From Tritrichomonas musculus (Eukaryota; Parabasalia; Tritrichomonadida; Tritrichomonadidae), in the NCBI GenBank assembly GCA_039105265.1, contig JAPFFF010000080.1:124001-188000 (forward strand): a stretch of 64,000 nt of DNA, read 5' to 3'. The translations under genes and the position numbers were made by a program. Of the stretch, positions 41,454 through 55,090 are shown one piece after another (position 1 is the first letter of the stretch; each line of letters starts with the position of its first letter). The notes below the pieces were generated by a model. The model was not told the origin of the DNA, ran no database searches, and saw nothing but the letters and a program-made list of their open reading frames with translations.

Positions 41454-43247
41454 TTAAACTACAACTGCAATTGAACCATCAGATTAAACTACAACTGCAA
41501 TTGAACCATCAGATTAAACTACAACTGCAATTGAATTATCAGATTAAACTACAACTGCAATTGAACCATCAGATTCAGCTACAACTGCAATTGAACCATC
41601 AGATTAAACTACAACTGCAATTGAACTATCAGATTAAACTACAACTGCAATTGAACCATCAGATTCAGCTGCAACTGCAATTTGAACCATCAGATTAAAC
41701 TACAACTGCAATTGAATCATCAGATTAAACTACAACTGCAATTTGAACCATCAGATTAAACTACAACTGCAATTGAACCATCAGATTCAGCTACAACTGC
41801 AATTTGAACCATTAGATTAAACTACAACTGCAATTTGAACCATTAGATTAAACTACAACTGCAATTTGAACCATCAGATTCAGCTACAACTGCAATTGAA
41901 CCATCAGATTAAACTACAACTGCAGTTGAACCATTAGATTCAGCTACAACTGCAATTTGAACCATCAGATTAAACTACAACTGCAATTGAACCATCAGAT
42001 TAAACTACAACTGCAATTTGAACCATCAGATTCAGCTACAACTGCAATTGAACCATCAGATTAAACTACAACTGCAATTGAACCATTAGATTCAGCTGCA
42101 ACTGCAATTTGAACCATCAGATTAAACTACAACTGCAATTGAATCATCAGATTAAACTACAACTGCAATTTGAACCATCAGATTAAACTACAACTGCAAT
42201 TGAACCATCAGATTCAGCTACAACTGCAATTTGAACCATTAGATTAAACTACAACTGCAATTTGAACCATCAGATTCAGCTACAACTGCAATTGAACCAT
42301 CAGATTAAACTACAACTGCAGTTGAACCATTAGATTCAGCTACAACTGCAATTTGAACCATCAGATTAAACTACAACTGCAATTGAACCATCAGATTAAA
42401 CTACAACTGCAATTTGAACCATCAGATTCAGCTACAACTGCAATTTGAACCATCAGATTAAACTACAACTGCAATTGAACCATCAGATTAAACTACAACT
42501 GCAATTGAACCATTAGATTAAACTACAACTGCAATTGAACCATTAGATTAAACTACAACTGCAATTTGAACCATCAGAATAAACTACAACTGCAATTGAA
42601 CCATTAGATTCAGCTACAACTGCAATTTGAACCATCAGATTCAGCTACAACTGCAATTTGAACCATCAGATTAAACTACAACTGCAATTGAACCATCAGA
42701 TTCAGCTACAACTGCAATTGAACCATCAGATTAAACTACAACTGCAATTTGAACCATTAGATTCAGCTGCAACTGCAATTTGAACCATCAGATTAAACTA
42801 CAACTGCAATTGAACCATTAGATTAAACTACAACTGCAATTGAACCATCAGATTCAGCTACAACTGCAATTGAACCATTAGATTCAGCTAAAACTACAAT
42901 TTGAACCATCAGATTCAGCTACAACTGCAATTGAACCATTAGATTCAGCTGCAACTGCAATTGAACCATCAGATTCAGCTACAACTGCAATTGAACCATC
43001 AGATTAAACTACAACTGCAATTTGAACCATTAGATTCAGCTGCAACTGCAATTTGAACCATCAGATTAAACTACAACTGCAATTGAACCATTAGATTCAG
43101 CTGCAACTTCAATTGAACCATCAGATTCAGCTACAACTGCAATTGAACCATCAGATTAAACTACAACTGCAATTTGAACCATCAGATTCAGCTACAACTG
43201 CAATTTGAACCATCAGATTAAACTACAACTGCAATTGAACCATCAGA
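40315..43247 (+). repeat. 2.9 kb block, copy 1 of the 6,388-bp-spaced pair
   Basis: Matches 46703-49635 with a constant 6,388-bp offset. Landmarks are CAGAATAAAC near 40354 and 46742, ACAACCGC at 41279 and 47667, and CTAAAAC at 42888 and 49276. The 318-bp stop-free stretches at 41381-41698 and 47769-48086 are identical in translation and are simply this duplication seen through one frame. Confidence 0.9.
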
Positions 43248-43539
43248 TTAAACTACAACTGCAATTGAACCATCAGATTAAACTACAACTGCAATTGAAC
43301 CATCAGATTAAACTACAACTGCAATTTGAACCATCAGATTAAACTACAACTGCGATTGAACCATTAGATTCAGCTGTAACTGCAATTTGAACCATCAGAT
43401 TCAGCTACAACTGCAATTTGAACCATCAGATTAAACTACAACTGCAATTGAACCATCAGATTAAACTACAACTGCAATTGAACCATCAGATTAAACTACA
43501 ACTGCAATTGAACTATCAGATTAAACTACAACTGCAATT

Positions 43540-45995
43540 GAACCATCAGATTCAGCTGCAACTGCAATTTGAACCATCAGATTAAACTACAACTGCAATT
43601 GAATCATCAGATTAAACTACAACTGCAATTTGAACCATCAGATTAAACTACAACTGCAATTGAACCATCAGATTCAGCTACAACTGCAATTTGAACCATT
43701 AGATTAAACTACAACTGCAATTTGAACCATTAGATTAAACTACAACTGCAATTTGAACCATCAGATTCAGCTACAACTGCAATTGAACCATCAGATTAAA
43801 CTACAACTGCAGTTGAACCATTAGATTCAGCTACAACTGCAATTTGAACCATCAGATTAAACTACAACTGCAATTGAACCATCAGATTAAACTACAACTG
43901 CAATTTGAACCATCAGATTCAGCTACAACTGCAATTGAACCATCAGATTAAACTACAACTGCAATTGAACCATTAGATTCAGCTGCAACTGCAATTTGAA
44001 CCATCAGATTAAACTACAACTGCAATTGAATCATCAGATTAAACTACAACTGCAATTTGAACCATCAGATTAAACTACAACTGCAATTGAACCATCAGAT
44101 TCAGCTACAACTGCAATTTGAACCATTAGATTAAACTACAACTGCAATTTGAACCATCAGATTCAGCTACAACTGCAATTGAACCATCAGATTAAACTAC
44201 AACTGCAGTTGAACCATTAGATTCAGCTACAACTGCAATTTGAACCATCAGATTAAACTACAACTGCAATTGAACCATCAGATTAAACTACAACTGCAAT
44301 TTGAACCATCAGATTCAGCTACAACTGCAATTTGAACCATCAGATTAAACTACAACTGCAATTGAACCATCAGATTAAACTACAACTGCAATTGAACCAT
44401 TAGATTAAACTACAACTGCAATTGAACCATTAGATTAAACTACAACTGCAATTTGAACCATCAGAATAAACTACAACTGCAATTGAACCATTAGATTCAG
44501 CTACAACTGCAATTTGAACCATCAGATTCAGCTACAACTGCAATTTGAACCATCAGATTAAACTACAACTGCAATTGAACCATCAGATTCAGCTACAACT
44601 GCAATTGAACCATCAGATTAAACTACAACTGCAATTTGAACCATTAGATTCAGCTGCAACTGCAATTTGAACCATCAGATTAAACTACAACTGCAATTGA
44701 ACCATTAGATTAAACTACAACTGCAATTGAACCATCAGATTCAGCTACAACTGCAATTGAACCATCAGATTCAGCTGCAACTGCAATTTGAACCATCAGA
44801 TTAAACTACAACTGCAATTGAATCATCAGATTAAACTACAACTGCAATTTGAACCATCAGATTAAACTACAACTGCAATTGAACCATCAGATTCAGCTAC
44901 AACTGCAATTTGAACCATTAGATTAAACTACAACTGCAATTTGAACCATTAGATTAAACTACAACTGCAATTTGAACCATCAGATTCAGCTACAACTGCA
45001 ATTGAACCATCAGATTAAACTACAACTGCAGTTGAACCATTAGATTCAGCTACAACTGCAATTTGAACCATCAGATTAAACTACAACTGCAATTGAACCA
45101 TCAGATTAAACTACAACTGCAATTTGAACCATCAGATTCAGCTACAACTGCAATTGAACCATCAGATTAAACTACAACTGCAATTGAACCATTAGATTCA
45201 GCTGCAACTGCAATTTGAACCATCAGATTAAACTACAACTGCAATTGAATCATCAGATTAAACTACAACTGCAATTTGAACCATCAGATTAAACTACAAC
45301 TGCAATTGAACCATCAGATTCAGCTACAACTGCAATTTGAACCATTAGATTAAACTACAACTGCAATTTGAACCATCAGATTCAGCTACAACTGCAATTG
45401 AACCATCAGATTAAACTACAACTGCAGTTGAACCATTAGATTCAGCTACAACTGCAATTTGAACCATCAGATTAAACTACAACTGCAATTGAACCATCAG
45501 ATTAAACTACAACTGCAATTTGAACCATCAGATTCAGCTACAACTGCAATTTGAACCATCAGATTAAACTACAACTGCAATTGAACCATCAGATTAAACT
45601 ACAACTGCAATTGAACCATTAGATTCAGCTGCAACTGCAATTTGAACCATCAGATTAAACTACAACTGCAATTGAACCATTAGATTCAGCTGCAACTGCA
45701 ATTTGAACCATCAGAATAAACTACAACTGCAATTGAACCATTAGATTCAGCTACAACTGCAATTTGAACCATCAGATTCAGCTACAACTGCAATTTGAAC
45801 CATCAGATTAAACTACAACTGCAATTGAACCATCAGATTCAGCTACAACTGCAATTGAACCATCAGATTAAACTACAACTGCAATTTGAACCATTAGATT
45901 CAGCTGCAACTGCAATTTGAACCATCAGATTAAACTACAACTGCAATTGAACCATTAGATTAAACTACAACTGCAATTGAACCATCAGATTCAGC
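43540..45995 (+). repeat. Adjacent 1.2 kb tandem pair
   Basis: 43540-44400 repeats at 44759-45619 with a 1,219-bp offset. The following part, around CAGAATAAAC near 44459 and 45709, repeats at 1,250 bp, showing one extra 31-bp monomer in the second copy. The second copy starts where the 4,925-bp-spaced copy of the 38.3 kb segment ends, so the junction near 44.76 kb is an exchange point used at least twice. Confidence 0.84.
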
Positions 45996-46730
45996 TACAA
46001 CTGCAATTGAACCATTAGATTCAGCTAAAACTACAATTTGAACCATCAGATTCAGCTACAACTGCAATTGAACCATTAGATTCAGCTGCAACTGCAATTG
46101 AACCATCAGATTCAGCTACAACTGCAATTGAACCATTAGATTCAGCTACAACTGCAATTTGAACCATCAGATTCAGCTGCAACTGCAATTTGAACCATTA
46201 GATTCAGCTGCAACTGCAATTGAACCATCAGATTCAGCTACAACTGCAATTGAACCATTAGATTCAGCTGCAACTGCAATTGAACCATCAGATTAAACTA
46301 CAACTGCAATTTGAACCATTAGATTCAGCTGCAACTGCAATTTGAACCATCAGATTAAACTACAACTGCAATTGAACCATTAGATTAAACTACAACTGCA
46401 ATTGAACCATCAGATTCAGCTACAACTGCAATTGAACCATTAGATTCAGCTAAAACTACAATTTGAACCATCAGATTCAGCTACAACTGCAATTGAACCA
46501 TTAGATTCAGCTGCAACTGCAATTGAACCATCAGAATAAACTACAACTGCAATTGAACCATTAGATTCAGCTACAACTGCAATTTGAACCATCAGATTCA
46601 GCTACAACTGCAATTTGAACCATCAGATTAAACTACAACTGCAATTGAACCATCAGATTCAGCTACAACTGCAATTGAACCATCAGATTAAACTACAACT
46701 GCAATTTGAACCATTAGATTCAGCTGCAAC
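45695..46730 (+). repeat. Copy of 39520-40555 (offset 6,175 bp)
   Basis: CTAAAAC at 46025 and 46450 matches 39850 and 40275, and CAGAATAAAC near 46529 matches 40354. A 6,388-bp-spaced match begins just where this one ends, shifting register by 213 bp (seven monomers). As a result CAGAATAAAC appears twice within about 215 bp (near 46529 and 46742). Confidence 0.84.
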
Positions 46731-49635
46731 TGCAATTGAACCATCAGAATAAACTACAACTGCAATTGAACCATTAGATTCAGCTACAACTGCAATTTGA
46801 ACCATCAGATTCAGCTACAACTGCAATTTGAACCATCAGATTAAACTACAACTGCAATTGAACCATCAGATTCAGCTACAACTGCAATTGAACCATCAGA
46901 TTAAACTACAACTGCAATTTGAACCATTAGATTCAGCTGCAACTGCAATTTGAACCATCAGATTAAACTACAACTGCAATTGAACCATTAGATTAAACTA
47001 CAACTGCAATTGAACCATCAGATTCAGCTACAACTGCAATTGAACCATTAGATTCAGCTAAAACTACAATTTGAACCATCAGATTCAGCTACAACTGCAA
47101 TTGAACCATTAGATTCAGCTGCAACTGCAATTGAACCATCAGATTCAGCTACAACTGCAATTGAACCATCAGATTAAACTACAACTGCAATTTGAACCAT
47201 TAGATTCAGCTGCAACTGCAATTTGAACCATCAGATTAAACTACAACTGCAATTGAACCATTAGATTCAGCTGCAACTTCAATTGAACCATCAGATTCAG
47301 CTACAACTGCAATTGAACCATCAGATTAAACTACAACTGCAATTTGAACCATCAGATTCAGCTACAACTGCAATTTGAACCATCAGATTAAACTACAACT
47401 GCAATTGAACCATTAGATTAAACTACAACTGCAATTGAACCATTAGATTAAACTACAACTGCAATTGAACCATCAGATTCAGCTACAACTGCAATTGAAC
47501 CATTAGATTCAGCTGCAACTTCAATTGAACCATCAGATTCAGCTACAACTGCAATTGAACCATCAGATTAAACTACAACTGCAATTGAACCATCAGATTA
47601 AACTACAACTGCAATTTGAACCATCAGATTCAGCTACAACTGCAATTTGAACCATCAGATTAAACTACAACCGCAATTTGAACCATCAGATTAAACTACA
47701 ACTGCAATTGAATTATCAGATTAAACTACAACTGCAATTGAACCATCAGATTCAGCTACAACTGCAATTTGAACCATCAGATTAAACTACAACTGCAATT
47801 GAACCATCAGATTAAACTACAACTGCAATTGAACCATCAGATTAAACTACAACTGCAATTGAACCATCAGATTAAACTACAACTGCAATTGAACCATCAG
47901 ATTAAACTACAACTGCAATTGAATTATCAGATTAAACTACAACTGCAATTGAACCATCAGATTCAGCTACAACTGCAATTGAACCATCAGATTAAACTAC
48001 AACTGCAATTGAACTATCAGATTAAACTACAACTGCAATTGAACCATCAGATTCAGCTGCAACTGCAATTTGAACCATCAGATTAAACTACAACTGCAAT
48101 TGAATCATCAGATTAAACTACAACTGCAATTTGAACCATCAGATTAAACTACAACTGCAATTGAACCATCAGATTCAGCTACAACTGCAATTTGAACCAT
48201 TAGATTAAACTACAACTGCAATTTGAACCATTAGATTAAACTACAACTGCAATTTGAACCATCAGATTCAGCTACAACTGCAATTGAACCATCAGATTAA
48301 ACTACAACTGCAGTTGAACCATTAGATTCAGCTACAACTGCAATTTGAACCATCAGATTAAACTACAACTGCAATTGAACCATCAGATTAAACTACAACT
48401 GCAATTTGAACCATCAGATTCAGCTACAACTGCAATTGAACCATCAGATTAAACTACAACTGCAATTGAACCATTAGATTCAGCTGCAACTGCAATTTGA
48501 ACCATCAGATTAAACTACAACTGCAATTGAATCATCAGATTAAACTACAACTGCAATTTGAACCATCAGATTAAACTACAACTGCAATTGAACCATCAGA
48601 TTAAACTACAACTGCAATTTGAACCATTAGATTAAACTACAACTGCAATTTGAACCATCAGATTCAGCTACAACTGCAATTGAACCATCAGATTAAACTA
48701 CAACTGCAGTTGAACCATTAGATTCAGCTACAACTGCAATTTGAACCATCAGATTAAACTACAACTGCAATTGAACCATCAGATTAAACTACAACTGCAA
48801 TTTGAACCATCAGATTCAGCTACAACTGCAATTTGAACCATCAGATTAAACTACAACTGCAATTGAACCATCAGATTAAACTACAACTGCAATTGAACCA
48901 TTAGATTAAACTACAACTGCAATTGAACCATTAGATTAAACTACAACTGCAATTTGAACCATCAGAATAAACTACAACTGCAATTGAACCATTAGATTCA
49001 GCTACAACTGCAATTTGAACCATCAGATTCAGCTACAACTGCAATTTGAACCATCAGATTAAACTACAACTGCAATTGAACCATCAGATTCAGCTACAAC
49101 TGCAATTGAACCATCAGATTAAACTACAACTGCAATTTGAACCATTAGATTCAGCTGCAACTGCAATTTGAACCATCAGATTAAACTACAACTGCAATTG
49201 AACCATTAGATTAAACTACAACTGCAATTGAACCATCAGATTCAGCTACAACTGCAATTGAACCATTAGATTCAGCTAAAACTACAATTTGAACCATCAG
49301 ATTCAGCTACAACTGCAATTGAACCATTAGATTCAGCTGCAACTGCAATTGAACCATCAGATTCAGCTACAACTGCAATTGAACCATCAGATTAAACTAC
49401 AACTGCAATTTGAACCATTAGATTCAGCTGCAACTGCAATTTGAACCATCAGATTAAACTACAACTGCAATTGAACCATTAGATTCAGCTGCAACTTCAA
49501 TTGAACCATCAGATTCAGCTACAACTGCAATTGAACCATCAGATTAAACTACAACTGCAATTTGAACCATCAGATTCAGCTACAACTGCAATTTGAACCA
49601 TCAGATTAAACTACAACTGCAATTGAACCATTAGA
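46703..49635 (+). repeat. 2.9 kb block, copy 2 of the 6,388-bp-spaced pair
   Basis: Counterpart of 40315-43247. It ends near 49635, where this copy continues with TTAG/AAACTAC monomers toward the N-module zone while copy 1 continues with CATCAG/AAACTAC monomers toward GCGATT at 43352. Confidence 0.9.
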
Positions 49636-50160
49636 TTAAACTACAACTGCAATTGAACCATTAGATTAAACTACAACTGCAATTGAACCATCAGATTCAG
49701 CTACAACTGCAATTGAACCATTAGATTCAGCTGCAACTTCAATTGAACCATCAGATTCAGCTACAACTGCAATTGAACCATCAGATTAAACTACAACTGC
49801 AATTGAACCATCAGATTAAACTACAACTGCAATTTGAACCATCAGATTCAGCTACAACTGCAATTTGAACCATCAGATTAAACTACAACCGCAATTTGAA
49901 CCATCAGATTAAACTACAACTGCAATTGAATTATCAGATTAAACTACAACTGCAATTGAACCATCAGATTCAGCTACAACTGCAATTTGAACCATCAGAT
50001 TAAACTACAACTGCAATTGAACCATCAGATTAAACTACAACTGCAATTGAACCATCAGATTAAACTACAACTGCAATTGAACCATCAGATTAAACTACAA
50101 CTGCAATTGAACCATCAGATTAAACTACAACTGCAATTTAATCAATAGATTAAACTACAA
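49390..50160 (+). repeat. N module, first of a repeated ~0.7 kb unit
   Basis: Contains CAACTTCAATTG monomers, ACAACCGC (49885), GAATTATC about 45 bp later, a run of AAACTAC monomers and a closing TAATCAATAG. The same sequence of variants recurs at 50510-51240 (offset 1,120 bp) and 52330-53060 (a further 1,790 bp), then near 56720-57440 and 58560-59270. The run of AAACTAC monomers before TAATCAATAG differs by one monomer between the first two copies. Confidence 0.85.
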
Positions 50161-50470
50161 CTGCAATTGAACCATCAGATTCAGCTACAACTGCAATTGA
50201 AATATTAGATTCAGCTGCAACTTCAATTGAACCATCAGATTCAGCTACAACTGCAATTGAACCATCAGATTAAACTACAACTGCAATTGAACCATCAGAT
50301 TAAACTACAACTGCAATTTGAACCATTAGATTAAACTACAACTGCAATTTAATCAATAGATTAAACTACAACTGCAATACAACCATCAGATTAAACTACA
50401 ACTGCAATTTAATCAATAGATTAAACTACAACTGCAATTGAACCATCAGATTAAACTACAACTGCAATTT
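50160..50470 (+). repeat. Patch with unique monomer variants
   Basis: This patch between N modules contains TGAAATATTAG at about 50199-50209 and GCAATACAACC at about 50375-50385, neither seen elsewhere in the window, together with TAATCAATAG monomers. Nothing else is visible in it. Confidence 0.7.
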
Positions 50471-53400
50471 GAACCATCAGATTCAGCTACAACTGCAATT
50501 GAACCATCAGATTAAACTACAACTGCAATTTGAACCATTAGATTCAGCTGCAACTGCAATTTGAACCATCAGATTAAACTACAACTGCAATTGAACCATT
50601 AGATTCAGCTGCAACTTCAATTGAACCATCAGATTCAGCTACAACTGCAATTGAACCATCAGATTAAACTACAACTGCAATTTGAACCATCAGATTCAGC
50701 TACAACTGCAATTTGAACCATCAGATTAAACTACAACTGCAATTGAACCATTAGATTAAACTACAACTGCAATTGAACCATTAGATTAAACTACAACTGC
50801 AATTGAACCATCAGATTCAGCTACAACTGCAATTGAACCATTAGATTCAGCTGCAACTTCAATTGAACCATCAGATTCAGCTACAACTGCAATTGAACCA
50901 TCAGATTAAACTACAACTGCAATTGAACCATCAGATTAAACTACAACTGCAATTTGAACCATCAGATTCAGCTACAACTGCAATTTGAACCATCAGATTA
51001 AACTACAACCGCAATTTGAACCATCAGATTAAACTACAACTGCAATTGAATTATCAGATTAAACTACAACTGCAATTGAACCATCAGATTCAGCTACAAC
51101 TGCAATTTGAACCATCAGATTAAACTACAACTGCAATTGAACCATCAGATTAAACTACAACTGCAATTGAACCATCAGATTAAACTACAACTGCAATTGA
51201 ACCATCAGATTAAACTACAACTGCAATTTAATCAATAGATTAAACTACAACTGCAATTGAACCATCAGATTAAACTACAACTTCAATTGAACCATCAGAT
51301 TAATCTACAACTGCAATTTGAACCATCAGATTCAGCTACAACTGCAATTGAACCATCAGATTAAACTACAACTGCAATTGAACCATCAGATTAAACTACA
51401 ACTGCAATTTGAACCATTAGATTAAACTACAACTGCAATTTAATCAATAGATTAAACTACAACTGCAATTGAACCATCAGATTAAACTACAACTGCAATT
51501 TGAACCATCAGATTAAACTACAACTGCAATTTAATCAATAGATTAAACTACAACTGCAATTTGAACCATCAGATTAAACTACAACTTCAATTGAACCATC
51601 AGATTAATCTACAACTGCAATTTGAACCATCAGATTCAGCTACAACTGCAATTGAACCATCAGATTAAACTACAACTGCAATTGAACCATCAGATTAAAC
51701 TACAACTGCAATTTGAACCATTAGATTAAACTACAACTGCAATTTAATCAATAGATTAAACTACAACTGCAATTGAACCATCAGATTAAACTACAACTGC
51801 AATTTAATCAATAGATTAAACTACAACTGCAATTGAACCATCAGATTAAACTACAACTGCAATTTGAACCATTAGATTAAACTACAACTGCAATTGAACC
51901 ATCAGATTAAACTACAACTGCAATTTGAACCATCAGATTCAGCTACAACTGCAATTGAACCATCAGATTAAACTACAACTGCAGTTGAATCATCAGATTA
52001 AACTACAACTGTAATTTGAACCATTAGTTTCAGCTGTAACTGTAATTTGAACCATCAGATTCAGCTACAACTGCAATTGAACCATCAGATTAAACTACAA
52101 CTGCAATTGAACCATCAGATTAAACTACAACTGCAATTGAACCATCAGATTAAACTACAACTGCAATTGAACCATCAGATTAAACTACAACTGCAATTTG
52201 AACCATCAGATTCAGCTACAACTGCAATTTGAACCATCAGATTAAACTACAACCGCAATTTGAACCATCAGATTCAGCTACAACTGCAATTTAATCAATA
52301 GATTAAACTACAACTGCAATTGAACCATTAGATTCAGCTGCAACTGCAATTTGAACCATCAGATTAAACTACAACTGCAATTGAACCATTAGATTCAGCT
52401 GCAACTTCAATTGAACCATCAGATTCAGCTACAACTGCAATTGAACCATCAGATTAAACTACAACTGCAATTTGAACCATCAGATTCAGCTACAACTGCA
52501 ATTTGAACCATCAGATTAAACTACAACTGCAATTGAACCATTAGATTAAACTACAACTGCAATTGAACCATTAGATTAAACTACAACTGCAATTGAACCA
52601 TCAGATTCAGCTACAACTGCAATTGAACCATTAGATTCAGCTGCAACTTCAATTGAACCATCAGATTCAGCTACAACTGCAATTGAACCATCAGATTAAA
52701 CTACAACTGCAATTGAACCATCAGATTAAACTACAACTGCAATTTGAACCATCAGATTCAGCTACAACTGCAATTTGAACCATCAGATTAAACTACAACC
52801 GCAATTTGAACCATCAGATTAAACTACAACTGCAATTGAATTATCAGATTAAACTACAACTGCAATTGAACCATCAGATTCAGCTACAACTGCAATTTGA
52901 ACCATCAGATTAAACTACAACTGCAATTGAACCATCAGATTAAACTACAACTGCAATTGAACCATCAGATTAAACTACAACTGCAATTGAACCATCAGAT
53001 TAAACTACAACTGCAATTGAACCATCAGATTAAACTACAACTGCAATTTAATCAATAGATTAAACTACAACTGCAATTTGAACCATCAGATTCAGCTACA
53101 ACTGCAATTGAACCATCAGATTAAACTACAACTGCAATTGAACCATCAGATTAAACTACAACTGCAATTGAACCATCAGATTAAACTACAACTGCAATTT
53201 AATCAATAGATTAAACTACAACTGCAATTGAACCATCAGATTAAACTACAACTTCAATTGAACCATCAGATTAATCTACAACTGCAATTTGAACCATCAG
53301 ATTCAGCTACAACTGCAATTGAACCATCAGATTAAACTACAACTGCAATTGAACCATCAGATTAAACTACAACTGCAATTTGAACCATTAGATTAAACTA

Positions 53401-54303
53401 CAACTGCAATTTAATCAATAGATTAAACTACAACTGCAATTGAACCATCAGATTAAACTACAACTGCAATTTGAACCATTAGATTAAACTACAACTGCAA
53501 TTTAATCAATAGATTAAACTACAACTGCAATTTGAACCATCAGATTAAACTACAACTTCAATTGAACCATCAGATTAATCTACAACTGCAATTTGAACCA
53601 TCAGATTCAGCTACAACTGCAATTGAACCATCAGATTAAACTACAACTGCAATTGAACCATCAGATTAAACTACAACTGCAATTTGAACCATTAGATTAA
53701 ACTACAACTGCAATTTAATCAATAGATTAAACTACAACTGCAATTGAACCATCAGATTAAACTACAACTGCAATTTGAACCATTAGATTAAACTACAACT
53801 GCAATTGAACCATCAGATTAAACTACAACTGCAATTTGAACCATCAGATTCAGCTACAACTGCAATTGAACCATCAGATTAAACTACAACTGCAGTTGAA
53901 TCATCAGATTAAACTACAACTGTAATTTGAACCATTAGTTTCAGCTGTAACTGTAATTTGAACCATCAGATTCAGCTACAACTGCAATTGAACCATCAGA
54001 TTAAACTACAACTGCAATTTGAACCATTAGATTCAGCTGCAACTGCAATTTGAACCATCAGATTAAACTACAACTGCAATTGAACCATTAGATTCAGCTG
54101 CAACTTCAATTGAACCATCAGATTCAGCTACAACTGCAATTGAACCATCAGATTAAACTACAACTGCAATTTGAACCATCAGATTCAGCTACAACTGCAA
54201 TTTGAACCATCAGATTAAACTACAACTGCAATTGAACCATTAGATTAAACTACAACTGCAATTGAACCATTAGATTAAACTACAACTGCAATTGAACCAT
54301 CAG
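50470..54303 (+). repeat. 3.8 kb block, copy 1 of the ~6.2 kb-spaced pair
   Basis: Matches 56655-60761. The offset is 6,184 bp at ACAACCGC (51005 and 57189), 6,214 bp after one monomer gain (TAGTTTCAG 52025 and 58239; ACAACCGC 52249 and 58463, 52795 and 59009; TAGTTTCAG 53936 and 60150), and 6,458 bp after a 244-bp duplication in the second copy. The 61-codon stop-free stretches at 52047 and 58261 are the same repeat peptide carried in both copies and are not genes. The block is rich in TAATCAATAG monomers. Confidence 0.9.
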
Positions 54304-55090
54304 ATTGAACTACAACTGCAATTGAACCATTAGATTCAGCTGCAACTTCAATTGAACCATCAGATTCAGCTACAACTGCAATTGAACCATCAGATTGAAC
54401 TACAACTGCAATTGAACCATTAGATTCAGCTGCAACTTCAATTGAACCATCAGATTCAGCTACAACTGCAATTGAACCATCAGATTAAACTACAACTGCA
54501 ATTGAACCATTAGATTCAGCTGCAACTTCAATTGAACCATCAGATTCAGCTACAACTGCAATTGAACCATCAGATTAAACTACAACTGCAATTTGAACCA
54601 TTAGATTCAGCTGCAACTTCAATTGAACCATCAGATTCAGCTACAACTGCAATTGAACCATCAGATTAAACTACAACTGCAATTGAACCATTAGATTCAG
54701 CTGCAACTTCAATTGAACCATCAGATTCAGCTACAACTGCAATTGAACCATCAGATTCAGCTACAACTGCAATTTGAACAATCAGATTGAACTACAACTG
54801 CAATTGAACCATTAGATTCAGCTGCAACTTCAATTGAACCATCAGATTCAGCTACAACTGCAATTGAACCATCAGATTAAACTACAACTGCAATTGAACC
54901 ATTAGATTCAGCTGCAACTTCAATTGAACCATCAGATTCAGCTACAACTGCAATTGAACCATCAGATTCAGCTACAACTGCAATTTGAACAATCAGATTG
55001 AACTACAACTGCAATTGAACCATTAGATTCAGCTGCAACTTCAATTGAACCATCAGATTCAGCTACAACTGCAATTGAACCATCAGATTA
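54300..55090 (+). repeat. 90-bp three-monomer higher-order repeat
   Basis: Three monomer types cycle with a 90-bp period: a GAACTAC or AAACTAC core, then TTAG with CAGCTGC and a CAACTTCAA end, then CATCAG with CAGCTAC. Cycle starts are visible at about 54301, 54391, 54481, 54571 and 54662. Two GAACAATCAGATTGAAC monomers then appear at 54777 and 54988, 211 bp (seven monomers) apart. This is the clearest short-period higher-order repeat in the window. Confidence 0.85.

Noticed and set aside
41381-41698. A 105-codon stop-free stretch of repeated LNHQIKLQLQ, identical to 47769-48086, as a possible protein gene
   Set aside because: It starts at TTG with no ATG, is just the 30-bp monomer read as ten codons, and opens and closes wherever a 31-bp monomer shifts frame. 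The identical second copy follows from the 6,388-bp duplication, not from selection on a protein.
52047-52232. A 61-codon stop-free stretch, identical to 58261-58446, as a small gene
   Set aside because: Same repeat peptide, same TTG start, no flanking signals; the two copies are explained by the 6,214-bp-spaced duplication.
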